Shown here piece by piece: positions 35,301 to 47,300 of a stretch of 64,000 nucleotides of DNA. The notes under the pieces are model-generated. The model was not told the DNA's origin and did no database searches. It saw only the letters and a program-made list of their open reading frames with translations. This DNA is from Watersipora subatra (Eukaryota > Bryozoa > Gymnolaemata > Cheilostomatida > Watersiporidae). The DNA lies in the NCBI RefSeq assembly GCF_963576615.1, contig NC_088712.1, forward strand, positions 27,433,870-27,497,869, given 5' to 3'. The translations under genes and the position numbers were made by a program. Every line of letters begins with the position of its first letter. Position 1 is the stretch's first letter.

Positions 35301-36017
35301 TTCTAAAACTGTTTTATGCGTAAATTTGTGGAAGTCATCCCTCAAATCTTGAGTATGTCGGCTGAGCTTACTGCAAGCAGAGGCTGTGTGTGCTTCTTAA
35401 AAAGCATTGTACAAGCAATGGCTCTGTGATCTTGACTGCGTATGTCTGAGTTCAGTGACAAAAGAACATGGATGGCTGTAGACATGCCCAGTTGCAGAGA
35501 CTTGCCGTTACTGTCACCATCAGTGGGCCTTTTTGGGAGTTAAACCCCAACCTGCTGCTTGCAGTTTAGGTAAATGTAACAAATTGAAAATATAATTGAT
35601 AAAATCATTACTAGAAGGTTTTTGTTTTGTTTCCTAGGAGACCGAGAAAAGGAAGTGTAGGTTGTTAGAGATGAACAAAACTAAGACTTGATGTTTAAGT
35701 TTGTAAGTAGAGGAGGTGATAGAAGTGCGTAGCATAACTTACTCGAACCTGAACCAATTTAAACTAACTTAACATCTATATATTTATTATTAAATTTGTA
35801 TGTATTTCGCCTTATTTTTAATTTCCGTCAGCTTTCACAGATTAACTTACTAAGCTTGAAATGTCTTAAGAAAGTTCACATTATATTTGTTGGCAATGCA
35901 TTTGGGTGTCGAGTCAAATATGATCTCGACTTATGCATTGTCTGTTGAAAAATTTGACCGCAGAGATTTTACTGTATTTTCAAGTAGTTTTGATATTATC
36001 TTCCTTCATTACATCAG

Positions 36018-36051
36018 CATGACCTCCAGTATCAAAACCTAATCAACAGTG
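36018..36051 (+). CDS. Candidate plus-strand exon a (unassigned)
   Basis: 34 bases between a TTACATCAG acceptor and a GTAAGTTC donor, reading HDLQYQNLINS in the only open phase. It joins in frame to 36433-36582. The product is not recognised and no start or end of the gene is found. Confidence 0.25.
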
Positions 36052-36232
36052 GTAAGTTCTTCCAGCAAAATGTCTGTTTCTACGTTTATTCTACGCAAAT
36101 CTTGCAAACTGGTCATCAGACCAGCCAATCATTGAAATGTTAAGTAGTACTCGCACATGAGTATCTGCCATTTCCTGTTTGCTAACTTTATAGCATGAGC
36201 GGTGGGAGTAAAATGGATATGACCAGATATTG

Positions 36233-36380
36233 TTAAACCTATATTTGAACGTCACCCTTTATTTGAACGTCTCCCTTTATTTGAACGTCTCTCTTTATTT
36301 GAACGTCAACTCTAATAAAGCGTCACTCTAAGGGAAGGATAAAAATAGAGCGCCACTGCATCCAAATATAGGTTTGACGG
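36233..36380. mobile_element. Compact foldback, family B, copy 4
   Basis: AAACCTATATTTGAACGTCA is mirrored by the AGCGCCACTGCATCCAAATA and TAGGTTT end. CCTTTATTTGAACGTCTC units are tandemly repeated in the left arm. The interior is almost wholly deleted. Confidence 0.7.
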
Positions 36381-36432
36381 CACTTGCTACAAATTATACT
36401 TAATATTTACCAGGTGGGTTCGAGTTCTTTAG

Positions 36433-36582
36433 ATCAGTATTCAACTGCCCGATTTTGTTACCCGCCATTATTTCACTCATTCTGCTTTCAACCGCTCCTT
36501 GGTGAGGTGACTTGGCCGACAGCTCTACCTTCAAACAAAGCATACTACATAAAATCATCAACAGTTATGTATCAACTGATAT
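36433..36582 (+). CDS. Candidate plus-strand exon b (unassigned)
   Basis: Acceptor AGTTCTTTAG and a strong donor GTAAGTAAG; 49 codons between split codons, including STARFCYPPLFHSFCF and WPTALPSNKAYYIK. It overlaps a competing minus-strand terminal-exon candidate at 36488-36544, and only one can be right. No family is recognised. Confidence 0.28.
36488..36544 (-). CDS. Possible last exon of the EGF-like gene
   Basis: The acceptor TTTTATGTAG is followed in phase 0, as required after the exon at 41299-41360, by 18 codons (YALFEGRAVGQVTSPRSG) and TGA. Phase and stop fit, but the exon is short and the intron would hold the 3.7-kb satellite. It conflicts with the plus-strand candidate. Confidence 0.25.
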   Translation of the reverse strand, partial: YALFEGRAVGQVTSPRSG

Positions 36583-37045
36583 GTAAGTAAGTGTCACTCG
36601 CTCTCTTTTATCGCATTATTGGCTAGTTTCAAGGCTATGATTATGATTCTGGTCGCTATGAAACGGTTGTTGTTATACGGTTACTCCGAGACAGTTGCTA
36701 TGATACTCCTGCCAAGTTACAGTTGTTATGGTAGTTTTTATACCGCTCATCATAATTATAGTACTAATGATACAGTTCTTATGTTATAGTTAAGATGATG
36801 ACCTTGAACCTTTTAACTTATAATTAATATGCAACCTGTGCCAGCAATATTAAAAATATTGAATTGGTGTCAAGTGTAGCCAAACAAAGTTATGTTTTGT
36901 GAGGATTTTTACATTGTTAGAGTAAAACTGCCTCCTGTTAAATCAGCTGCATATAAAGGAGTCAAAGGAATAAAAAATGTGATAATTCATGTTGGTATTC
37001 TATCAAGAGAGATAATCATAGAGGTCTCATGTTAGAATCTTCTGG

Positions 37046-40000
37046 TTGCTAGGATACGTGTAATAGGATCCAGTTGGTACAAAATATTAGTTTGTGTTCT
37101 TGTTGCTAGGATACGTGTAATAGGATCCAGTTGGTACAAAATATTAGTTTGTGTTCTTGTTGCTAGGATACGTGTAATAGAATAAAGTTTGTACAAAATA
37201 TCAGTTGTGTTCCTGTTGCTAGGATACGTGTAGTAGGATCCAGTTGGTACAAAAATCGGTTGTGTTCATGTTGCTAGGATAAGTGTAATAGGATCCAGTT
37301 GGTACAAAATATTAGTTGTGTTCTTATTGCTAGGATACGTGTAGTAGGATCCAGTTGGTACAAAATATCAGTTGTGTTCCTGTTGCTAGGATACGTGTAA
37401 TAGGATCCAGTTGGTACAAAATATTAGTTTGTGTTCTTGTTGCTAGGATACGTGTAATAGAATAAAGTTTGTACAAAATATTAGTTTGTGTTCTTGTTGC
37501 TAGGATACGTGTAATAGGATCCAGTTGGTACAAAATATTAGTTTGTGTTCTTGTTGCTAGGATACGTGTAATAGAATAAAGTTTGTACAAAATATTAGTT
37601 TGTGTTCTTGTTGCTAGGATACGTGTAATAGGATCCAGTTGGTACAAAATATCAGTTGTGTTCCTGTTGCTAGGATACGTGTAATAGGATCCAGTTGGTA
37701 CAAACTATCAGTTGTGTTCTCATTGCTAGGATACGTGTAGTAGGATCCAGTTGGTACAAAATATCAATTGTGTTGTTGTTGCTAGGATACGTGTAGTAGG
37801 ATCCAGTTGGTACAAAATATCAGTTGTGTTGTTGTTGCTAGGATACGTGTAGTAGGATCCAGTTGGTACAAAATATTAGTTGTGTTCTTATTGCTAGGAT
37901 ACGTGGAGTAGGATCCAGTTGGTACAAAATATCAGTTGTGTTCCTGTTGCTAGGATACGTGTAATAGGATCCAGTTGGTACAAACTATCAGTTGTGTTCC
38001 TGTTGCTAGGATACGTGTAATAGGATCCAGTTGGTACAAAATATCAGTTGTGTTTTTATTGCTAGGATATGTGTAATAGGATCCACTTGGTACAAAATAT
38101 CAGTTGTGTTCCTGTTGCTAGGATACGTGTAATAGGATCCAGTTGGTACAAAATATCAGTTGTGTTCTCATTGCTAGGATATGTGTAGTAGGATCCAGTT
38201 GGTACAAAATATCAGTTGTGTTCTCATTGCTAGGATACGTGTAGTAAGATCCAGTTGGTACAAAATATCAGTTTTGTTCTCATTGCTAGGATACGTGTAG
38301 TAGGATCTAGTTGGTACAAAATATCAGTTGTGTTCTTATTGCTAGGATACGTGTAATAGGATCCAGTTGGTACAAAATATCAGTTGTGTTCTCATTGCTA
38401 GGATATGTGTAGTAGGATCCAGTTGGTACAAAATATCAGTTGTGTTCTCATTGCTAGGATACGTGTAGTAGGATCCAGTTGGTACAAAATATCAGTTGTG
38501 TTCTCATTGCTAGGATACGTGTAGTAGGATCTAGTTGGTACAAAATATCAGTTGTGTTCTTATTGCTAGGATACGTGTAGTAGGATCCAGTTGGTACAAA
38601 ATATCAGTTGTGTTCTTATTGCTAGGATACGTGTAGTAGGATCCAGTTGGTACAAAATATCAGTGGTGTTCCTGTTGCTAGGATACGTGTAATAGGATCC
38701 AGTTGGTACAAAATATCAGTTGTGTTCCTGTTGCTAGGATACGTGTAATAGGATCCAGTTGGTACAAAATATCAGTTGTGTTCTTATTGCTAGGATACGT
38801 GTAGTAGGATCCAGTTGGTACAAAATATCAATTGTGTTGTTGTTGCTAGGATACGTGTAGTAGGATCCAGTTGGTACAAAATATCAGTTGTGTTCCTGTT
38901 GCTAGGATATGTGTAATAGGATCCAGTTGGTACAAAATATTAGTTTGTGTTCTTGTTGCTAGGATACGTGTAATAGAATAAAGTTTGTACAAAATATTAG
39001 TTTGTGTTCTTGTTGCTAGGATACGTGTAATAGGATCCAGTTGGTACAAAATATCAGTTGTGTTCCTGTTGCTAGGATACGTGTAATAGGATCCAGTTGG
39101 TACAAACTATCAGTTGTGTTCTTATTGCTAGGATACGTGTAGTAGGATCCAGTTGGTACAAAATATCAATTGTGTTGTTGTTGCTAGGATACGTGTAGTA
39201 GGATCCAGTTGGTACAAAATATCAGTTGTGTTGTTGTTGCTAGGATACGTGTAGTAGGATCCAGTTGGTACAAAATATTAGTTGTGTTCTTATTGCTAGG
39301 ATACGTGGAGTAGGATCCAGTTGGTACAAAATATCAGTTGTGTTCCTGTTGCTAGGATACGTGTAATAGGATCCAGTTGGTACAAACTATCAGTTGTGTT
39401 CCTGTTGCTAGGATACGTGTAATAGGATCCAGTTGGTACAAAATATCAGTTGTGTTTTTATTGCTAGGATATGTGTAATAGGATCCACTTGGTACAAAAT
39501 ATCAGTTGTGTTCCTGTTGCTAGGATACGTGTAATAGGATCCAGTTGGTACAAAATATCAGTTGTGTTCTCATTGCTAGGATATGTGTAGTAGGATCCAG
39601 TTGGTACAAAATATCAGTTGTGTTCTCATTGCTAGGATACGTGTAGTAGGATCCAGTTGGTACAAAATATCAGTTGTGTTCTCATTGCTAGGATACGTGT
39701 AGTAGGATCTAGTTGGTACAAAATATCAGTTGTGTTCTTATTGCTAGGATACGTGTAATAGGATCCAGTTGGTACAAAATATCAGTTGTGTTCTCATTGC
39801 TAGGATATGTGTAGTAGGATCCAGTTGGTACAAAATATCAGTTGTGTTCTCATTGCTAGGATACGTGTAGTAGGATCCAGTTGGTACAAAATATCAGTTG
39901 TGTTCTCATTGCTAGGATACGTGTAGTAGGATCTAGTTGGTACAAAATATCAGTTGTGTTCTTATTGCTAGGATACGTGTAGTAGGATCCAGTTGGTACA

Positions 40001-40715
40001 AAATATCAGTTGTGTTCTCATTGCTAGGATATGTGTAGTAGGATCCAGTTGGTACAAAATATCAGTTGTGTTCTCATTGCTAGGATACGTGTAATAGGAT
40101 CCAGTTGGTACAAAATATCAGTTGTGTTCTCATTGCTAGGATACGTGCAATAGGATCCAGTTGGTACAAAATATCAGTTGTGTTCTTATTGCTAGGATAC
40201 GTGTAGTAGGATCCAGTTGGTACAAAATATCAGTGGTGTTCCTGTTGCTAGGATACGTGTAATAGGATCCAGTTGGTACAAAATATCAGTTGTGTTCCTG
40301 TTGCTAGGATACGTGTAATAGGATCCAGTTGGTACAAAATATCAGTTGTGTTCTTATTGCTAGGATACGTGTAGTAGGATCCACTTGGTACAAAATATCA
40401 ATTGTGTTGTTGTTGCTAGGATACGTGTAGTAGGATCCAGTTGGTACAAAATATCAGTTGTGTTCCTGTTGCTAGGATATGTGTAATAGGATCCAGTTGG
40501 TACAAAATATCAGTTGTGTTCTTATTGCTAGGATACGTGTAGTTGGATCCAGTTGGTACAAAATATCAGTTGTGTTCCTGTTGCTAGGATACGTGTAATA
40601 AGATCCAGTTGGTCCACTTTATCAGTTGTGGTCTTGTTGCTAGGATTCATGTTATAAGAACCAGTTCATACAATTTATCAGTTGTGTTCTTGTTGCTAGG
40701 ATACAAGTCATATGA
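37046..40715. repeat. 56-bp satellite array, about 65 copies, with higher-order structure
   Basis: The unit begins TTGCTAGGATACGTGTAGTA, continues GGATCCAGTTGGTACAAAAT and ends ATCAGTTGTGTTCTCA. Sequence-specific variants recur about 1402 bp apart (25 units): ACGTGGAGTAGG at 37901 and 39303, and GATCCACTTGG near 38080 and 39482. This shows a block duplication. Another variant pair (CAGTGGTGTT at 38661 and 40231) is 1570 bp apart, so three units were gained or lost. Confidence 0.97.
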
Positions 40716-40959
40716 TATCCAATACAAAGAGGTATAGATAAGAGACTATAGCTGCCACAAAACACAAGCATTGCCAATACAAGTGGGGTGCACATTTATC
40801 TATACAGCACATCTACATTGTATGTATGCTGTAGTTAGTAGTAGCGAGTTCATTAGGTAACATTTGTAACTATACAATAGCCACGCTTTAATAACACAGT
40901 TTTCATTACATACCGGTTGTATAGCTCAAAACAGTTGCTGGAATGCACCAGTTACTCTC

Positions 40960-41260
40960 TAGTTGCAAGGATGCAGCTGCCAAACTACAGTTAGTAGACT
41001 ACAACAGTTAGGCAGCAGTTGCTAGGATACAGTGGTTAAGGTAAACAACAGCTATGTCATTGCTGTGAGGATGCAGTTGCTAGAAATACAGTCACAGTCC
41101 TAGCAACCGGAGCTGTGTCCTATCTCTGGTTGCTAGGACACAGTTGCTAAGATGCAGCTACTAGAATACTACAGTTGCGTTCTGGTTGCTAGGACACAGT
41201 TGGTAAGATGCAGTTACTGGAATACTACAGTTACGTTCTGGTTGTTAGGATGCTGGTGCA
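40960..41260. repeat. Degenerate relatives of the 56-bp satellite
   Basis: Strings such as GTTGCTAGGACACAGTTG and ATGCAGTTACTGGAATACTA recur with spacing of about 50-60 bp. They look like older, diverged units next to the homogeneous array. Confidence 0.6.
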
Positions 41261-41298
41261 ATGATTGGTTGTTAACTATAGCGTGTGAGGAGATTTAC

Positions 41299-41360
41299 CT
41301 TAGAATCTGAGATGTCCTTAAAGTTGTGACCAACACGATTGAGGGTGAGCTTTGACAGAC
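41299..41360 (-). CDS. EGF-like gene, exon 11 of those found
   Basis: Acceptor TACTGTTTTAG, donor GTAAAT; phase 1 in, 0 out. It reads LSKLTLNRVGHNFKDISDSK. The reading frame stays open, so at least one more exon is required. Confidence 0.52.
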
Positions 41361-44300
41361 CTAAAACAGTAGACATAAGGAGTTAGACAAATATCTAATT
41401 GGGACCACATCATTTCAGAATTCCAAATAAGTCAACCAGTAATATGTTTGTCCTATTAATATTTAGACCATCGGAACAGCAATTTCATTGGTGGTTCAAA
41501 ATAGCAAACAGAGTCAAGTTTTTGTAAATGACCACTTTTACAAAGTATCACAAAAGATTGGTGGTCAAATAGAGAGTGAGATCAGAATGAGATGATGTAA
41601 GTGATATGTTTAGGTTTTAGGTGGTATGTTTAGGCTGTAGGTGGTATGTTTAGGCTGTAAGTGGTATGTTTAGGCTGTAAGTGGTATGTTTAGGCTGTAG
41701 GTGGTATGTTTAGGCTGTAAGTGGTATGTTTAGGCTGTAAGTAGTATGTTTAGGCTATAGGTGGTATGTTTAGGCTGTAAGTGGTATGTTTAGGCTGTAA
41801 GTGGTATGTTTGGGCTGTAGGTGGTATGTTTAGGCTGTAAGTGGTATGTTTAGGCTGTAAGTGGTATGTTTAGGCTGTAAGTGGTATGTTTAGGCTATAG
41901 GTGGTATGTTTAGGCTGTAAGTGGTATGTTTAGGCTGTAGGGGGTATGTTTAGGCTGTATATTAAGAAAAGGTTTAAGACATTTCTCTAAGCAGCTAACA
42001 GATATATCTTATCTTGCCTACCTTTGATGGGTCTCACATCACCTGAATCTTCCATAACAGCTGTAATAAAAATTTCAAACATTTATTTTCTAGTTTTTTC
42101 ATCCGTGATAGACTAAATTCTAACTATCAAAGGTTCGGACAAGTACAATGTGCTTGCTGAAAAAAAATCTAAAGCAGCAGACAACGGACATACAATATTT
42201 TGTTTCTTGTTCAAAAAGAAAAAGAACTTTGTACGATGTTTAGGCTTTAGGTGGTATGTTTAGGCTGTAGGTGGTATGGTTAGTCTGTAGGTGGTATGTT
42301 TAGGCTGTAGGTGGTATGTTTAGGTTGTAGGTGGTATGTTTAGGCTGTAGGTGGTAAGTTTACACTGTAGGTGGTAAGTTTAGGCTGTAAGTGGTATGTT
42401 TAGGTTTTAAGTGGTATGTTTAGGCTGTAGGTGGTATGTTTAGGCTGTATGTGGTATGTTTAGGCTGTAGGTTGTATGTTAGGCTGTAGGTGGTATGTTG
42501 ATGATCAAAACACACTTCAGGTCATAAGTTTGATTTTCATTTAAAGCAATTTCTCTCCTGAACTTCCAACTCAAGACTGCTAGTGTACTAGTCTTTACTG
42601 TAATATGAACTCTGTCTGTCTGTTTGTCTTTCTGAAGCCATTGTGGTTTTCAATGGACATACGTGGCCCTTATTATAGTAAGGACTAGCTGAATGCCCAA
42701 CATTGCATATGTAATAAATGTTTGCACAAAATATTTATCGCTAATCGACATATACAACATTTACTTTTATAACTTTTAAATGAAGGTGTTTGTTTATTTC
42801 TGTGTGTGCAATAAGTTTAATTAAGTTTATGCTATATATGCAAAACTTTATAGCATTTTGGGGAAGTCTGGGCATGTTTTCTTCTAGGAGTTTAAACATG
42901 GTGGTTGAAGCGTGCCTATTTAAAACCAATCTCCAGGTTGGCAGGTATAATAAGTATGTACACAAGTATTCTATAGTATGGCTAGGTAGTTAGCGCGCCT
43001 GTCAACGAAACTGAAGTTTGTGAGTTCAATTCCAGTGCAAAGCAGTTTTTCATACGCATGTTTTATTACTATAACTGGACATACGAACGACAGACCAACA
43101 AACACTTGGATTCATATATTATATATATTAGTACCCTGGCAGTCTTGTGTGTCGTGAAATACCCTCTGATGTATCAATAAAGCACAGTGAATATCTTATG
43201 CGCAGTACTTCTAACATTCTGAAAGGCGAATGAATAATAGGTGAAGGCGATTGTGCCAAGCAGTGGTTCTGAATGTCATGAGTTCGAATCCTATGCGAAG
43301 CAATCTGTTTTCTAACCACCAACCATGGCTTCAGACGAACAGACAGACACACATCTCCTATATATTATTTCCTATTTTGTAATCATATGACAGCCATATG
43401 GCTCTCTGCTCCAAAAGATCAGAATATCAATTGTAATGATTTTTTAAAAGTTCTAAAAAATCATCAAAATTAAGGTTTATGGTTGCTGCCGCATGACCAT
43501 AACTCTATGGAACAAAATATTTTACAATTTAGCTTTTGTAGTTTGTGAGCTGCCTATTTGGCTGCGATCAAAAGTATATTTAAATTTTCCAAGTTGGTTT
43601 GTCCATTTTTTCAAGGTTTACTCATTTTGGCTGTATGATATTAGTAACAACGTTTGACAGCCGGTAAGGTTTCTTATTGATAAATTTTCACTAGTGAAAT
43701 TACTTGAATATTACAGTGACGAGAGCACAACTATAGACACAACGTAACACTATAAAACTTTCTCCCAACACTCATACGAACAGCTGAGCTGACAGTAATA
43801 AAACATATACATTATCTAATTATATTGTCTCCAAAGTCATTTAGCTGAATTTAGTTTCAGCGTGCGACGGAGTTGTCAAACCTTTAAAAATGAACTCGCA
43901 CAAAATTTCATCAGTCTATCATCTTTTCTTTTGAGCATTTTAACCGCGATCACGTTTTACTGATTCTAATCTTGAATCATCCTGGCATTCAGATTACCTC
44001 GAACATCAAAAACATTGCAAATGATAGAAAAATGAAGCTTATACCGGTAACAGCGCATCTTAGGTCGGTACAACATGCATACAACGCATGCACAACGGAC
44101 ATGCAAGGCACTTGCAATGCACCAACATTGTGGATACAGTGCGCATACACTATCATCACAACACACATACATGTACAACGGTCTGACAGCGCATGCTTGT
44201 TGAACACCAGGCATCAAATAAGGATACATCGTTGGAGCCAAGTTTGTCTGATGATCCTACGTTGCGCTTAAATTGCACGTGCGGCAGTAGTTTGCTGCAA

Positions 44301-47300
44301 GTATCGTGTGATAGCATTGCTTGTGTGTTTGTGTTTACCGTGTCACATTGTGGCGCATGCGTTGTTAATTACTTGTGTCGGCGTTATATCCACCAATTTT
44401 TGTGCATTACAAGTGCCTTGTATGTCCGTTGCGCATGCGTTCTATGCGCGTTGTACTGATCTAAGACACACCATTACCCTTATACCTCATACCATGTATG
44501 ACCAAATGATTTTAGCCATGATCCATTACAGCCAAATCTGACGCATTAAAGATCCACAACGAGCTGAAGATGTGCATTTTTATTTTTTACTAAACATAAA
44601 TATGCAATTACTTAAAACAAGGCCTCAAACACGGTTTAATCATGTTTTTGCTTATATAAATAATTTGACTATAGATCAGTGAATAAATTTGCTGCATTAA
44701 ATATGTCTTATATCAGTGAGAAAAATGATGAGTGAGCTTTGACATCACAATACTTTCAAAATGCGGTTTTTTGCTACTTCTAGCAATTCTTAATGTTCAC
44801 GAAGATGAGTATTTGTGAGTCGTGTTCTATGATTGCTTTTTACAAAATTCATTGCTGAAAACAATGAATTTACAAAGATCTTAAGAAAAGTTCACACAAA
44901 AATTTTTAAGCTAAATTTTTAAAAAATACTTCAAAAATCTTTTTGACAGGCAACTGAAAGGTTCATAAAAAACTGCCAAGATCCGGATCTAGGTCTGCAA
45001 TTTGGCCATAGCTGCCTTATACCTACCTTCATTTAACAAGGGAAGATGAGCAACAGAGCTGGTTATTCTGGAATGAGCTGCATGCATAGGCCATAGTTCC
45101 GCTGGTACCTGATCCCGACCCACAGGTCCTCCTTTAGTTTCTACTGTACTCATTCTAAACTCTCAACTTAGATGGTATTCTTGGAATGTATGCTGTACCT
45201 ACTAATAATCACTGGCCCACGCTACGTCCTCAAGTTGTCTTACGTAGCTAGAATCCTATTTTGCGTATAGCAAATCCTATTTTGCGTATAGCAAATCCTA
45301 TCACCTCCAGGTGTCCTACACAGCCAGGATGTTATTTAGTGTATAGCCAATGTTATCATCTATATTTGTTCTACCCAGCTAGGATGTTACATGTATCTAG
45401 CATATAGCAAATGCTATCACATCCAGTTGTCCTACACAGCTAGGATGTTATCTGATGTATACCCAATCTATCACGTCCATTTGTTCCAGTTGTCCTACAC
45501 AGCTAGGTGTATTATATGTATCTAGCATATAGCAAATGCTATCACATCCATTTGCCCTACGCAGCTAGAATGGTATCTAGCATATAGCAAATGTTATTTG
45601 CTCCAGCTGTTCTATACAGTTAGTATGGTATCTGGCCTATTCCTAGCCTGTCTTGACAAACTGTTAATTCTGCAGAGTTGTTCCCCGTGTAGTGGAACGA
45701 GCATAACAACAGCTTGTCACAATACGCACTGCACCTGATGCGTCAGCTGCACTGAAAGGGAGTTGTTCTCTTCTGTCTATGCAGCTTGGCTGCAATGTTG
45801 CCGGTCGCTCCATTGGTAATCAACGGATTTAGCCCAAAAATTTATGTAGAAAAAAATAAGATCACAATGTTTAACCAAAGACCAGTCTCTGCGGTAATCT
45901 TTAGTAGAACTTAAGAACTTAGGCAACAACAGCAACTAAACATGTTGTTATTTGTGCACTCAGTCAATTTTGTTCTTACTGATTGTTTTTAATTCATTTT
46001 AATCTTAGGTTCTACTAAAGTTTACCGCAAAGGCTGGTCTCTGGTTAAACTTTTTTATCTTATTTTTTACATAGATTTTTGGGCTAAATCTGTTATGATT
46101 ACCAATGGAGCGACCGACAACATTGCAACCAACCACATAGACGAAAGACAACAACTCTCTTTCAGTGCAGCTGATGCATCAGGTGCAGTCTGTATTGTGA
46201 CAAGCTGTGGTTTTGCTCGGTCCGCTTGATGGGGGACAACTCCGCAAAAACCACAGTTTGTCAAGACAGGCTAGCCTATTCCCAATGTTACGTGTATTTT
46301 TGCAGAGACATTCTTCTTTCGCTGTAGATATATTGTGTACAGAAAAGACACTGTTCCATTCTCCGACCCTTTTATTAATAAAAGCATAAATCTTTCATTT
46401 CTGATGAACTAAAAAGTAACTATACAAGTGAAAAGTTTAACTTAGATCGTTATCTTCGCCTGAGTGAAATTCTTTCTCAGTAATAAATAATGGAATTCTA
46501 TTATGTTATTCCTTAATGAGTAGAACCAATAATAAATATTGAAACCTGAATATTCTATGATAGCAATACTGTGAATGACTCCAACGTAGAAGTCTCAATC
46601 TACTTGCTGCCTGTTGCCAATTCCTCTCACACATTCCGCAACCTGTTCTCACACATCGGCCCTCCGAATCCTGGCAAGCACGAACAGGTGGCTACTGTAT
46701 CAATTCCAGAACGGCCTCTTGAGCATGTCCCACCGTTCATGCACTCCACATTTACCGAGCACCTGACTGGAAATGAAGGTATTTGTGGGAATAGCGGATT
46801 GTCAACATACATGTATATATCATAAGTTATTTCTGTGCTTGTTATATAGAACTTACAGCTGTGAGAATATTAATTCTTTTAATAAATGCAATAAGTACAA
46901 TAACACTTCCGTGCTCTGCCATTGCACTAACATAAATATACTAAACTTTAAGTGTAAAATTTGTCAATTTATAAATTGGGTAAGTTTTAATCAATTTACA
47001 ATTTCCTTGATTTACTGATTAATTTACAGAATGACTGAAATTTTTAGGCATTTTACAAATTGACCAAATTCACACGTTTACTGCCGCATATATAAAACAT
47101 TTGGCTTTAATTATTAATGCACAAAGTAGCTTCATTAGAGCTAGCAAACAAATAATTATGGCAAACGGCAACCCTTTGCAACTCATCCAAGCATACCCAA
47201 ATCAGCCATTTGATATTAGCATCTGTTCAACTGTATATAATCCTCATATCTTCAATCAAATTACACACATCATATGTTGTATTTATTACACATTACATGT

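Noticed and set aside
37330-39049. Minus-strand ORFs of 105 and 67 codons
   Set aside because: Both are frames through the 56-bp satellite; their identity reflects the array duplication.
46571-46825. Plus-strand ORF of 84 codons opposite an EGF exon
   Set aside because: The minus strand has the canonical EGF cysteine pattern and splice sites; the plus ORF is its shadow.
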